NCBI GenBank assembly: GCA_963576735.1
Contig: OY755171.1
Span: forward strand, 5,332,001 to 5,396,000
DNA: 64,000 bases
Direction: 5' to 3'
Origin: Bedellia somnulentella
Taxonomy: Eukaryota > Arthropoda > Insecta > Lepidoptera > Bedelliidae
Every line of letters begins with the position of its first letter. Position 1 is the first letter of the stretch. Of the stretch, positions 40,862 to 51,562 are shown one piece after another. The position numbers and the translations under genes were made by a program. Below the pieces are notes generated by a model, which was given only the letters and a program-made list of their open reading frames with translations, did no database searches and was not told the DNA's origin.

Positions 40862-41418
40862 GATAGCTCGTTTATCTCACCCAATGGCAGAACACCGCTT
40901 ATCATGCAAAAGACGAGGGTTCAAATCCCGGGTCAGGCCTACATATTTTTTTTCTAAAGTCATATATGTGGATAATTTATAACGGTTACATAGTGCGGGT
41001 AAACATCGTCAGAAAACCCACTTGGCTAAGTTATACTTAGTCATGTGACAGTGTATTCGCACAAAACGGCGATAGGCCTGCCCCCTATCACGTGAGAACA
41101 CTGTCAAAGTACAGTTCGGTCACAGTTATTTTATCTCTAGCCTTAAGACAATATTTCTGGCGCTACTCTGAATCCTTATCGAAAATATCGAAAGCAGTAA
41201 AAAAAACAAAGAACACCATGGAGCATTAGACACACTTCACAGCAAGTAATGCTAACATAACTTAAATGAAAATTAATGTCAGAGGTAAAATAAATGTGAA
41301 TGGACTGTAAAACGTGGGTACTCTGAACACCAGGTGACAATGTCACGTGAAGTTTAGAAGTATTAGTACATTTGCCAACTCCTTCAGGGCAATTCAGCGT
41401 GAACGTTTGAGTTTGAGA
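40862..41418 (+). repeat. SINE-B, full length, interrupted by a miniature element
   Basis: The head (TCACCCAATGGCAGAACACC; GGGTTCAAATCCCGGG) and body run to CACGTGAGAACACTGTCAAAG at 41109. The SINE resumes with AAAACGTGGGTACTCTGAAC at 41309. The 198 bp between are a separate insertion (41112-41307 plus its TA). Confidence 0.88.
41112..41307. mobile_element. 196-bp Tc1/mariner-type MITE
   Basis: The ends are CAGTTCGGTCAC at the left and GTGAATGGACTG at the right, imperfectly inverted, with similarity continuing inward (TTATTTTATCTC against GAGGTAAAATAAA). TA flanks both sides. The other SINE-B copies lack it at this point. It has no coding capacity. Confidence 0.75.
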
Positions 41419-41451
41419 TAGAAAAAGTAATTTTAGATAGTTTGAGCTCGT

Positions 41452-41685
41452 ATTGTGGATGGAAACCAGTAAATTTGTAAAAGAGATGAATAGAGCCAAT
41501 ATAAACTGTAATGCCAGTAGAACCGCAGAGGACTCATCAATATTAAATGGAGAATGGGGTCAAAAAGGCGGGCATCCAAAGGTTGAAGATATGTATGAAT
41601 TAAACCGACGCTCAAGACATTTTTTCAGGATCATACAAAAAGCAATCACATTTTCCCAGTAAGAACTAATATCGTGAGTATATTA
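41452..41685 (+). pseudogene. LINE-D C-terminal fragment, decayed
   Basis: TGGATGGAAACCAGTAAATT (the MDEN-like part), ATGGGGTCAAAAAGGCGGGC and AGGATCATACAAAAAGCAAT correspond to successive parts of LINE-D. The frame is heavily broken. The tail ATCGTGAGTATATTAC is short. Confidence 0.6.
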
Positions 41686-42003
41686 CTAAATATTTTAATT
41701 TGCTAAATAAATTATACTCTCAAATATTCACAAAACCTAGCTTTGTTTCAATGCTGAAACTAAGAAAGAAATAAAGCAGCATTTGTATATAATTCAGTAG
41801 TTTGTCCACGAGCTGCTAACGAACTAGCAGGCGGCAACCACGTTGTTTGTTCCGAGTCAACTGGCGCCTAAAGACGTGACTGAAGCATTTCTGCTACTAT
41901 TCAACAGAATACCCACAAAAATCGGATACCGACCTGAATAAAAGACAATCTTAGATGTTTACTTTTATCTCAGAAGTATTAATTAACGACTATTCTTATA
42001 CAT
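41686..42003. other. AT-rich stretch, nothing recognised
   Basis: A GC-richer spot at about 41815-41880 has no match to the families here. Confidence 0.5.
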
Positions 42004-42192
42004 CATACATACATACATATACTCAGGCCATAATCCCTAAAAAGGGTGAGCTAAGAACAACTCAGCCACATTTAGAAGTTAATAGGGGAGAAGATTGTAG
42101 AAATAAAGTATCGTTGATGATGGGCCTCTAACCGCAACGTACCCGTGAGTAGAAAAGGGTAGTGACTTTCTAAGCCAGCAGTACACGGCAAT
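42004..42192 (-). repeat. Rep-A, inverted, internal deletion
   Basis: The CATACATA tail and ACTCAGGCCATAATCCCTAA are present, then GATGGGCCTCTAACCGCAAC jumps to ACCCGTGAGTAGAAAAGGG and CTAAGCCAGCAGTACACGG. Confidence 0.78.
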
Positions 42193-42254
42193 ATATTACT
42201 AGACTGCCAACTATATATCTCCGGAACGAGTAGGGAGCTAGATATAGGATGGAT

Positions 42255-42385
42255 TGTGATTCACCAGACCCATCGTCCAACAGTCACTTTGCAAGCCCAA
42301 GATCCGTAAGTAACCTCCTAGAACCCCAGTGGAAAGAAATAGATCAATGTTAATCTTAGCCGCCATTCCATAGCACCATTAACAA
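42255..42385 (-). repeat. Rep-A 5' half, inverted, diverged
   Basis: CACCAGACCCATCGTCCAAC, AGTCACTTTGCAAGCCC and GTGGAAAGAAATAGATCAAT on the plus strand. Confidence 0.6.
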
Positions 42386-42650
42386 TTAATTAGAATGAAA
42401 ACAGGGAGGGACAGAAAACAAGCAGTGAAGTCTTAGTAATAGAGACCTTAGTTGTCAAATAGGGGAGATAGCGAGTAAGAATAAATGATGTCTGAAACAT
42501 TTATGGCCATAAGACGGAAAATTATTTAGATGCAAATATTTTGAAACAACCATGCAAACTTGGTTCTTGGAAACCAAAAAAAGAAGAATAAAGAATTATA
42601 GAAGAAAGGTAAAGATTTACAAAACAGATTCTCTCTTGCTTAAAATGATA
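42386..42650. other. unclassified AT-rich stretch
   Basis: Nothing is recognised. Confidence 0.5.
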
Positions 42651-42842
42651 CAAACATACACACATACACTCATGGCCATAAATTCCAAAGAGGGGTAGCC
42701 AGACCTCCATGGCTAGAAATTATTCAGCCAAATTTGGAAGTTGATAGAGGCCAAGATAGTAGAAATAAAGTATCGTTGGTGATGGGTCTCCAACCACATC
42801 GCCCAAAAACCACTTAGAAAAGCCTCATACCGTTATTCGCCA
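42651..42842 (-). repeat. Rep-A, inverted, 5' end missing
   Basis: ACACTCATGGCCATAAATTC, GGGTAGCCAGACCTCCATGG and GATGGGTCTCCAACCACATC, to GTTATTCGCC. A SINE-B 3' fragment follows at once. Confidence 0.8.
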
Positions 42843-42844
42843 TA

Positions 42845-42938
42845 ACCACCAGGTAACCAAAATGTCATGTGATGTTCCGAAGTATTATTATCTCTGCCAT
42901 CCTTTCAGGGTAATACGGCGAGAACTTTGATTTTTAAA
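42845..42938 (+). repeat. SINE-B 3' fragment
   Basis: ACCAGGTAACCAAAATGTCA, TGATGTTCCGAAGTATTATT and GGGTAATACGGCGAGAAC. Confidence 0.7.
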
Positions 42939-43437
42939 GTTTATTTAAAACATAATAGATAACAACATACCAAATGAACTAAATATTTAACACACCTCAA
43001 TTAAATAAAGCAGGATAATTTTCACTGAAGCTATTACAGAGCCATTCGTTTGTCTGCGCCGTGATTAAAATGCTACCTCCAACGATGTATGTCTGATGTT
43101 ATTCCAAGGAAGTAAGCTTTAGTTGGCACGGAACCAATTCTGCTATTTACATATCAGGCATTTAAATTGTATTACGAACATTCTACAGCTATAGTCCTCT
43201 TAGAATAAACAAATAGTTTGTCAGAAGTATTAGCGTGGAACTTATTTCAGTAAACAATTTACTGCACATCTGGCAGTAGCTGAAAAAAAAAGTTCATTTT
43301 TAGTCTCAATTTTATTGACAAAAAAAAATTTGTTTATAATTGTTTATTTAAAACATCTTTGTTATCCTATTTAAATATTAGGTTGTGCTAAACTGAGATA
43401 GAGTAAATTAAGTAGACAGGAATAAAAATATTATTAT
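42939..43437. other. AT-rich stretch, nothing recognised
   Basis: No repeat family or credible frame is identified. Confidence 0.55.
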
Positions 43438-43525
43438 TTGGGCACATAGAGAGAAACGTACAAAGTGATGCTCTGCCTACCCAAAGTGAACTATTGACAT
43501 GAATATATGTGTGAATGTGACAAAA
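43438..43525 (+). repeat. LINE-D fragment with internal deletion
   Basis: GGGCACATAGAGAGAAACG (from the GHIER part) is joined directly to GTACAAAGTGATGCTCTGCC and the tail TGACATGAATATATGTGTG. About 190 bp of the family sequence between them is missing. Confidence 0.6.
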
Positions 43526-44332
43526 GTAACATACAGGATTTTGGGAAAGTGGATTGTATGAAGGTTTGGCTCATTAACAGGACGGATGATGACAATTGAA
43601 AGAAAGAAAGGAAAAGCATTTAAGTTGGATAATATTCATGCTACCAGAATTTTGGTGATATGGCTCACAGCTTCAGTGTCAAAGTAAGATTTTGGAAATC
43701 AGCAAAAAACTCTATCTTTATTGAAAAAATATGTATTATGTAACAGGGCATTAAAGAATCCTTATGATAACAATATGCCTTACGTTATCAACTCTTCGCT
43801 ACATTCAATAAAAAAAAACTTTCTGGGGCTATTCAACATTTAATACAAAAAACATTCAGTGACATTCTATTTGAAATCACATAGCAGAATCGAGGTTAGT
43901 TCTATCCCGGAGAAGGAAGGCTGGTTAACTGGAAACTGTGGTGTGGAGCCAAGTATTAATAAATGTCACGGGGAATACATTTGCATTTGTATGAGGTAAC
44001 TGAATCTCTAGGCAATTTGTTGTAAAAGTTACGGCGCGGAGCTTAGAATTGCAGTTGTCATGTATTTTGATAGCATCCATGATGAGATGGATAGATGAAA
44101 CGGTTTAATCTAGAAATGTATTAAACGTGTGATTGCTTTTATGTTATTAAGTAAAAGACGGAAATGTAAAAGCAGTTTTTAAGTAAAATAATGAAATTAG
44201 GATTTAGAATGCCAAACATTTTGCAACCCACGATCTGAATATATATAACATGTATTTATTTATTACTTTAAATGCTTGCAATCAAACTAAAACAAACAGT
44301 TAATTGAATGATATTTTAAATTTCAGGAATAT
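43526..44332. other. AT-rich stretch, nothing recognised
   Basis: No repeat family or credible frame is identified. Confidence 0.55.
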
Positions 44333-44475
44333 CGTTGCATATTCGGCTTAGGACTTAGCACCAACCCATTTTTCCCTTGAATCACGTAAGAGGCAACTAC
44401 AGGGTGATTTGGGCTTCTGTGTGATTATTGTCCGATGAAGTTGGAGACTAATCACCATTTATCTTTTATATTACT
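44333..44475 (+). repeat. Rep-A 5' half, diverged
   Basis: TTCGGCTTAGGACTTAGCAC, CACGTAAGAGGCAACTACAG and GATGAAGTTGGAGACTAATC. It is interrupted by the start of a SINE-F copy. Confidence 0.7.
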
Positions 44476-44481
44476 ATTTGA

Positions 44482-44665
44482 CGATGTCTGTGGTTGAGTG
44501 GATTGGTGACCTAGCTTCTCGGTCCGGAGGTTACGGGTTCAATTCCCACTGAGAGCAGCATTTATGTGATGAGTATAAATGTTTGTTTCTTGTATGTGTA
44601 TTATATATTATGAAATGTATCGTTGACTAAGTATCCCACAATACAAGTCTGACACAATTGAACTT
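44482..44665 (+). repeat. SINE-F tRNA-derived SINE
   Basis: The head has TGTGGTTGAGTGGATTGGTG and ACGGGTTCAATTCCCACTG. The body AGCATTTATGTGATGAGTAT and GTTTGTTTCTTGTATG continues to CCCACAATACAAGTCTGAC. It matches the inverted copy at 31515-31712. Confidence 0.8.
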
Positions 44666-45003
44666 GAAAAAACTACTACAGATTTTTTTCTTATCCGATA
44701 GCAACCTTTTATGGGATTTAAACTGTATATATATGTATTTGGAATGTAATTTTGAAGTTCATTAAATAAATGTGCAAAACAAACAGCTCGCTTCCAATTA
44801 CTGATCGCATATCGGAAAAGACTAAAACAATTTATCTTTTCAAATTAATTGTGCTGTCACAAATGAACATTGCGCTATCACTCGCTTTGTTTCGTTTCGG
44901 CAATATCATTTAGTACGATTTAATTATAGTACATTGTAATTGTGATTCTAGCGTTTAATTCTTTTAGAGTTAATTTTATTTGAGATTTGTTAAGACAATT
45001 AAC
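44666..45003. other. AT-rich stretch, nothing recognised
   Basis: No repeat family or credible frame is identified. Confidence 0.55.
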
Positions 45004-45192
45004 AGCATACATACATATACTCATGGCTATGAATTCCTTAAGGGTAGCCAAAGCTTTGGAATATAAAATTCCTTAGCCACTTTTGGAAGTTAAGTGGCGA
45101 AGAGATTGTAAACAATACCCCAAAACCCTAAGTCGCCTCTTATGAACACCAATGGGATGAAATGGAATGGTGCTATTCTAATCCGACAATTT
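45004..45192 (-). repeat. Rep-A, inverted, internal deletion
   Basis: CATACATATACTCATGGCTA and CCTTAGCCACTTTTGGAAGT, then from GATTGTAAACAATACCCC directly to CCTAAGTCGCCTCTTATG. The GGTTGTTGGTGATGGGTCTC block is absent. Confidence 0.82.
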
Positions 45193-45232
45193 AATTCACA
45201 CCAAATATCTAAAATTCGTAATAATTAAAATC

Positions 45233-45445
45233 GTGACGAAACCCACATGGCTCAGTAATACTTAGTCATGTGACAGTGTATTCGTACATAACGGCGATAT
45301 GCCAGCTCCTTATCACGTGAGTCCACGGTCTAAGCAAAACGTGGGTACTCTGAACCTCAGGTGATGATGTCACGTGATGTTCCAAAGTAATAGTACCTCT
45401 GCCAACCCCTTCGGGGATACACGGCGTGAAAGCTTGAGTCATGAG
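45233..45445 (+). repeat. SINE-B, 5'-truncated
   Basis: It starts at GTGACGAAACCCACATGGCT and runs to GGCGTGAAAGCTTGAG. The tRNA-like head is missing. Confidence 0.85.
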
Positions 45446-45594
45446 AATCTAAAATTCAATACATAGGTCATTAACAGGTGACAATACTATCATTTTAATA
45501 CTTTACAGAATAACAGCATCATTTTTGCATTTATTTAATAACTAGGTTTTCTGCATGGATTTATTGCTAAATAGTACTATTTATTTTCTCAGTT

Positions 45595-45618
45595 AATCGT
45601 AAAATATATTTTACGATT
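45595..45618. repeat. 24-bp perfect palindrome
   Basis: AATCGTAAAATA is followed immediately by its reverse complement TATTTTACGATT. Role unknown. Confidence 0.85.
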
Positions 45619-45732
45619 TACAGCTAGTAGTAAAACTCAGTGTTGATGTTGTTTGTTGCTTTGGTCGTTGGAATGCAACAACAACCAAAAAATATTGATT
45701 ACAATTGATTTTATTGAAAACAGACACTAAAC

Positions 45733-45815
45733 AATTGGCTGAAGTAGTTCTCATTTTGAAGCTCTCGCTACCCCTTCTAGAGATTTATAGCCGTGAGCAT
45801 GTGTATGTATGTATT
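45733..45815 (+). repeat. Rep-A 3' end
   Basis: GAAGCTCTCGCTACCCCTTC, GATTTATAGCCGTGAGCATG and TGTATGTATGTA. Confidence 0.8.
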
Positions 45816-46548
45816 TATAATAAACAAAATAATATTATGAGATAATATGGAAATAATTGAAACATAACATTGCTACAAATTTGCTATGGTAACACTGAAT
45901 TTGAGCTGTAAACCAAACACACACCTTTTTTTCATATTTTCACTCTATTATTGTAACCTCTCAAATGTTTTTATTTCCAATTAATTTGTCGATACTATTA
46001 ATTATACCACACATCTCCTAACGCTAGAGTTTTATTAAATTGAGAAATTTATTTATTTATTTGGAAGACTTACAGCTAAATAATTACAACAACATAAGGA
46101 ACAGAACATAACATCGATGCCAATTAAAATTCTTCACCAATAGTGCAAAAAAATTAAATTTATATTTAATATTATATATTAATATTTTTAAGTTTAATTA
46201 AGAATCAAATTAAGTTTTACTGTTACCCGACTACGGTAACCCAAAAGGATTTTGTAGGTAGTCGGCTAAAACGCTGAGAATCTTTCATATTTTCGCGGAA
46301 CTATCAAAGTTGAGCAAATTTAATTTTAAATAAAAGAAACGAAAAGAATTGATACCCTTTACACTCCATTCTGTTTATTAAATTCATTGACAGAGACCGA
46401 TATGTAGATAGCCAAGCTACATTTACTAGTATTATAATAAAAGTTTGATTTCGACTTAATTACTATTTCATGTTATTGATGTTGATATAATATGTTTAGC
46501 GAAATAAATTTAAATAAAATATGTTGCTTTTATTTTAATATGAGTGAG
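45816..46548. other. AT-rich stretch, nothing recognised
   Basis: A short imperfect inverted motif lies around 46225-46270 (CCCGACTACGGTAAC; GTAGTCGGCTAA). No gene or family is recognised. Confidence 0.5.
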
Positions 46549-46702
46549 CTCAGTCGTGCTGGCTTTGAATAGCATAAGCTCATTTCTTCTCGTGTATCTC
46601 GTAAGGTGACTAAGAATAAGCGATCTCTTAAGTATTTGTTGGGCGATGAGGCTACAGGCCCGTTACCAACCATCTTTTATTTGAATAGATTTTCCCTTAC
46701 TT
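46549..46702 (+). repeat. Rep-A 5' half, diverged
   Basis: TGCTGGCTTTGAATAGCATA, TCTCGTAAGGTGACTAAGAA and TGTTGGGCGATGAGGC. Confidence 0.7.
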
Positions 46703-46796
46703 GTCTTTCATAACTGGCTATCAGTCAGTTAGTCAGGAATATCAGTCATATCATGTCATGAGTACAATAAATATCATGACTTTTATATCTTATTTT

Positions 46797-46852
46797 CAGT
46801 AGAATTGGTATCTCTGCCACTGTTTTCAAATTATATGTCGTGAAAGCGTGTT
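46797..46852 (+). repeat. possible SINE-B 3' scrap
   Basis: GGTATCTCTGCCACTGTTTT and GTCGTGAAAGCGTG resemble the SINE-B end weakly. Confidence 0.35.
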
Positions 46853-47401
46853 ACTTTAATTCATAAATGGCCGATAACCAATGAAACTAATTTCCCAAGT
46901 CTTGCCAGGAGACAGGAACTAAAATGGCGGAGCAAGAAAAAGTTTAAATAACTTTTGATCGACGAACTGGATTTTTAATATCAACCTCCAATCTCCGGCG
47001 CGATTACTAGCGAATGGAATTATACTTTGTTCGAAAAAATAAAAAAAAGACAGCCCTTCATTTCCATGGAAAGCGATCTGAGGCTGTGACTCAATCTCGT
47101 TTATTGAATTCAAACCGCGTCTCGAAGGAAAAACTTGGCTATCGAGTGTTACCCGATGATTTTTATTCTGCATCGACGAGTTGAAAATACCCCGAGATCA
47201 CGGTTTTATGATGCGACCGATTGAGGGTTAACGCTTTGTTTTGACCCGAGAGGAATGTTTTTGTTCATTCTATTTTTCTGTGTTTTTTTCTGTAGCAAGT
47301 ATGAAGTATCTATGATCACATGTAGTTGTTGTATAGTTATTATTAATATCAAGGCAGATTATAATCCTAGCAAAAGTAAAAGTTGCACTTTATACTCACT
47401 C
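46853..47401. other. unclassified stretch
   Basis: 46900-47240 has mixed composition and is open for 84 codons on the minus strand (46919-47173). I recognise no domain. Host exon or unknown repeat are both possible. Confidence 0.4.
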
Positions 47402-47653
47402 ATACATACATACATACATATAGTCACGGCTATAAATCCCTAAAAGGGGTAGCCAGAGCTAAGGAATTAGAAATTCCCCAGCCACTTTTGGAAAGTTGAG
47501 TGGGGCAAGATGGTGAAATAAAGGTTGTTGGTGATGGGTCTCTAACCGCATCGCCCAAAAATCCCTTAATAGCCCCAATACCGTTAGTCGCCTCTTACGT
47601 ACACCCACCGGAAGAAATGGGGTAGTGCTATTCTAAGCCGACACTTCACAGCA
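47402..47653 (-). repeat. Rep-A, full length, inverted
   Basis: The plus strand runs from the (CATA)n tail and GTCACGGCTATAAATCCCTA to CTAAGCCGACACTTCACAGC. An inverted LINE-D fragment follows directly, so on the minus strand LINE-D precedes Rep-A. Confidence 0.92.
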
Positions 47654-47659
47654 TACTCA

Positions 47660-47900
47660 CTCACTTACTAATAATCACGCCTGTTGTTCCCATTGGGGTA
47701 GGCAGAGACTATCGATCGCTACTTTGTACGATCCTCACAAATTTTGCTTGCTTCTGCCACATTCGTCAATCTTCTCATAGATGCTCTTTTATTCTTTTCA
47801 CTACGCACTTTCACCCTCGTAAAAACGTTTTCGATTTGGTTTTCAAACGTCTCGCGGCCGTTCTCTACCAACAACACCATCCATATTGGCTCTTTATGTA
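47660..47900 (-). pseudogene. LINE-D C-terminal fragment, inverted
   Basis: The plus strand reads CCCATTGGGGTAGGCAGAGA, CTTTGTACGATCCTCACAAA and CTCGCGGCCGTTCTC. On the minus strand this corresponds to the GRxR ... DQIENVFTRVKV ... IVSAYPN end, with several frame breaks. Confidence 0.72.
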
Positions 47901-48585
47901 AATATTATATTTCAATGTTTTTTTTTTAAATAATGCTATATTTTGGAGTTTCATCTTTAATTTAAACGTATTAATTACATTACAGATACCCAGTTTCAGA
48001 AACCCTGCACTGAACTAAATTAACTATGTAATTATATTCACTGCTAGTTTTAAGCCTTCCCAGTATTTCTTTTATGACTAGTTATAAACCTACTAAAAGC
48101 ATCCTCATTCATTTGTTTTTACAACATTCACTTTAAATTTTTCTTTAAAACCACTTCTTGCCATACACTTTTTAACACGCTTATATACACGCACATATTA
48201 GCATCACATGTATATATACTGGTGAGTCTTTTCTTTATTAATGTACGTAAACGACTCCTTTAATCCCGATTTTGCCCTACTTTAAACGGACTAATTTAAT
48301 TCAAAATTTGTACACACATCGAGAATCAGGGACAATATAATAATTTGATAGATTTATCCCATATAAAAATAAATTTAGATTATAAAAAATAAGAAAACTC
48401 GCTTAAAAAAGCGAAAAAGCACATTTAACTAAAAAGTAAAAACTTATTCCCAATATAAGCTAAAAATCATGAAACAGCGTGGGGGGCTCCGTGCCATATT
48501 TTTTGTAAAGTGAGCAACCGAGATTATATAATTTTGTATTCATATTGTTGTATTTTAAATCATAACTTAAATAATAGTAAAAAGC
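47901..48585. other. AT-rich stretch, nothing recognised
   Basis: No repeat family or credible frame is identified. Confidence 0.55.
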
Positions 48586-48956
48586 GACATGATAGTCCAG
48601 TGGGTAGAACACCCGCCCGAAAAACAAAAGGGCGTGAGTTCCAATCCTGGGTCGGGCCAACACCAATTTGTCTTTTCTAAAGACATATGTGTGGTTAATT
48701 TATCATGGTTGTTAACGGTGAGGGAAAACATCGTGAGGAAACCCACATGGCTGAATTGTACTTAGTCATGTGACAGTGTATTCGTACAAAACGGCGATAG
48801 GCCTGCCCCCTATCACGTGAGTACACTGTCTAAGCAAAACGTGGGTACCTTCTCTGGACACTAGATGGCGCTTGCCATGTGAGTTCAGAAGTATTGGTAC
48901 CTCTGCCAACCCCTTCGGAGATAAACGGCGTGAACGTTTATGTTACGTTTATGTAG
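48586..48956 (+). repeat. SINE-B, full length, with replaced internal segment
   Basis: The head has a variant anticodon arm (CGCCCGAAAAACAAAAGGGCG). The body is standard to CAAAACGTGGGTAC. The CTCTGAACACCAGG... block is then replaced by CTTCTCTGGACACTAGATGG and neighbouring bases (48849-48883), after which the SINE resumes at GTTCAGAAGTATTGG. Confidence 0.88.
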
Positions 48957-49046
48957 TCAATTATCAAAAACAATTACATAGTCAAGCCGCAATATTTTTT
49001 TTTAGTATTTTAGTTTTATCTTGTCCGTTCTCTGTCGTGTTAAACT

Positions 49047-49318
49047 GCCTCCGTGGTCTCGCGGTTAAGCGCTTGGTTTCAAGTACGGAGGTCTTGGGTT
49101 CGATCTCCGGGGGGTACGCTAGCAAATTTACTACAGTTTGGTAGGGTATTTTGCCGGCTTACGTCATCTGATTATCCAAAAATTAAGATGATTCCGTGTT
49201 TTGGAGAGTACGTTTGTCGGTTCTTGCTACTATATCGGAAGAAGTCGTTAGTCTGCCAACCCGCCAGCGTGGTGGACTAAGCTCGAGCCCCTTGGTGGGG
49301 ACATATATGGGCTGTGAG
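49047..49318 (+). repeat. SINE-C, near full length
   Basis: CTCCGTGGTCTCGCGGTTAA, GGGTTCGATCTCCGGGG, GATTATCCAAAAATTAAGAT and AGTCTGCCAACCCGCCAGCG, to GGACATATATGGGCTGTG. Confidence 0.88.
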
Positions 49319-50609
49319 GTTTATCTTTTCCGATGTTTGTTTGGTAGGCTACAATACCATTCAGGAAAATTTTGTCTTTATCTTTATTCATAATTCTAAA
49401 TTGGAATAAATTCATTACTATCCTTTAAAGTTTTGGCAAAAACAGCTGCGATATTCCAAGAATATGGAAATTCATCAAAGACACGATAAAATTGCAAAGG
49501 TTGCTCTCATCAGCGGAATTTGTATTCCTATCATTCAGTTCTCCCTTTTTGATTAAATGTCCAACACAAAGGAGGAACATTTAGAACAATCGGCCAACTC
49601 AAACAACTGTGGAATCCTTTGATTAAAGTTCGTTAAATAGTTTGTGACTCGTATATTTTACATCGGGACCCTAATAGCTTAACAACTTTTTGCCATGAGA
49701 CTTTTTGGAGGCACCTTTCAATTGAAAATTCAACAAAACTAATTCCTTTTGGGACAAGTGTTGGTGTAAACTGTTTTGAAAGTCAATTAATTCGCTGTTT
49801 GTGCGTTTTGCTCAGTATTCGGTAACATACTTTTAATTAAATTATTTAGTTTTGGTTGTCCTAGAAGTTTTTGTATAAACAAACTATAACAACATTTGGA
49901 AGGGGGAAAAAAAATTTTATAAGAAATATAATACATGTTTTTAAAAAAAAAGAACAGCCTTTGCTATTTGATGGAATCCCCATTTTTCAGCACAGCACTC
50001 ACAGAGCAAAATAAAAGTTAACAACACTTCGGGTTCTATTCATATCTACAGTTCCTCCTCTTTAGCAAAATCAGGCATAACAAACCACTCTGTGTATCCA
50101 TTTTTGGCATCAAATTTTTAATTGAATATAGTTTCACGGATTTGAATCTGTGAAAAAACAATTAACATCAATGAAAGATGTAATGAAATTTAAAATACCC
50201 AAATAATTTTCGTTCGTGCCAATCATTAAATTTCGCTAAGCCGGCATTACATGCGAATTATAAATCAAAATTAACATGATAGACTGACAGATAGGTACTG
50301 AATATCATTGTTTAACCTTAATGTCCTAAATTGTTGCCACCTCGGATTAACCGGCATGATTAATGTACTGAAATTATGTTTTGATGACGTTTCACGTACG
50401 CCTGGATTGATAGCCATTACGTTGGAGCATGAATATTGAGTGTTGAATGCAAATTGGGAACTGCAGTTTGTATTTCACAGGCCAATGAATGCGTCGGAAA
50501 AAGAAATATGTAGTGGCACTTATGTCACCGATGAAATTCACTACTCACTTTACCTTAGAACAACACAAATCTATATGCTTAATCTTTTATGTAATGAGTC
50601 CTCACATAA
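49319..50609. other. AT-rich stretch, nothing recognised
   Basis: No repeat family or credible frame is identified. The frame at 50440-50715 runs into the Rep-A copy and has no motif. Confidence 0.55.
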
Positions 50610-50818
50610 ATCTACTCACGGCCATAAATACCAAACAGGGGTAGCCAGTACTTCAGAACTAAAAACTCTTCAGCCTCAATCAGAAGTTGATAGTATTGCT
50701 GGCGATGGGTCTTAAACCCCATCGTCCAAAAACCACTTAAAAAGCCCCACTCCCTTAGTCGCCTCTTACTATACCCGCATGGTGAAAAGGGTAGTGAATT
50801 CTAAGCCGGCACACAGCA
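50610..50818 (-). repeat. Rep-A, inverted, tail trimmed
   Basis: CTCACGGCCATAAATACCAA, GGGTAGCCAGTACTTCAGAA, CCATCGTCCAAAAACCACTT and TTCTAAGCCGGCACACAGC. Confidence 0.84.
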
Positions 50819-51149
50819 TATAAATTGTTGTCATAATCTAACAATCAATTGATTTAAATAAAAAAAAAATGTTCTGTGGCTTTTAAAATGTTTGCATGCG
50901 CAAAAACTGATTTGTAATATAACACATATCCAAACTTTCTTTAAAATCTTTTAGTCCTTACAAATAAATAGCCAAAATTTATTGCCAATAACGCAAGTTT
51001 CGTGAAGTTAAACGATAAATTAGGGTAATAAAAATGTGTGAAATTTCGAACCTCGCGTATTAATAAGTCTATTTTGAACTTAGTGATCGCTAAGTGTTAC
51101 TGGTAGACCTATTATATTTAGCGAGTCCATCTAAATAATCTTTTTATGA

Positions 51150-51424
51150 TTCATTTGTACAAGAGGATGGATGAAAATAAAGTAGCGAAAGAGCCAATGT
51201 GGATGGGATTGTTAGTAGAGGACGGCCTCGTAAAACGTTTCTTGACCAGATAGAAAACGTTCTTATAAAGGCGGGGGTCCGAAGTGAGAAGAATAAAAGA
51301 GCATGTATGAGAAGAATAATGAATGTAAGGGAAGCAAGAGAGGTTTGTCAAGATCGTACTAAGTGGCGATCGATAGTCTCTGCCTACCCCAATGAGAATA
51401 ATGGGCGTGAGTTTAAGTAAGTAA
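51150..51424 (+). pseudogene. LINE-D C-terminal fragment, best-preserved frame
   Basis: From 51199 an open frame reads MDGIVSRGRPRKTFLDQIEN, VLIKAGVRSEKNKRACMRRI, MNVREAREVCQDRTKWRSIV and SAYPNENNG. Upstream, in another frame, KRMDENKVAKE continues the family sequence, so one frameshift separates the two. This copy gives the clearest view of the LINE-D C-terminus, a basic region rich in Arg/Lys. Endonuclease and reverse-transcriptase domains are absent. Confidence 0.8.
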
Positions 51425-51438
51425 GTATTTGTACAAAG

Positions 51439-51562
51439 CTACCCATCACCAACAACCTTTATTATACATTTTTTCCCCTTGACTTCCAATAGTGGCTAAG
51501 AAATTTCTTATTCTGAAGCTCTGCCTACCACTTTTTGGGGTTTAAAGCCGTGAGTAAAAGTT
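51439..51562 (+). repeat. Rep-A 3' half
   Basis: CTACCCATCACCAACAACCT, GAAGCTCTGCCTACCACTTT and AAAGCCGTGAGTAAAAGT. It lies directly 3' of a LINE-D fragment in the same orientation. Confidence 0.75.

Noticed and set aside
46919..47173. 84-codon minus-strand frame as a gene
   Set aside because: Composition is less biased than elsewhere, but there is no motif, partner exon or start context to support a call.
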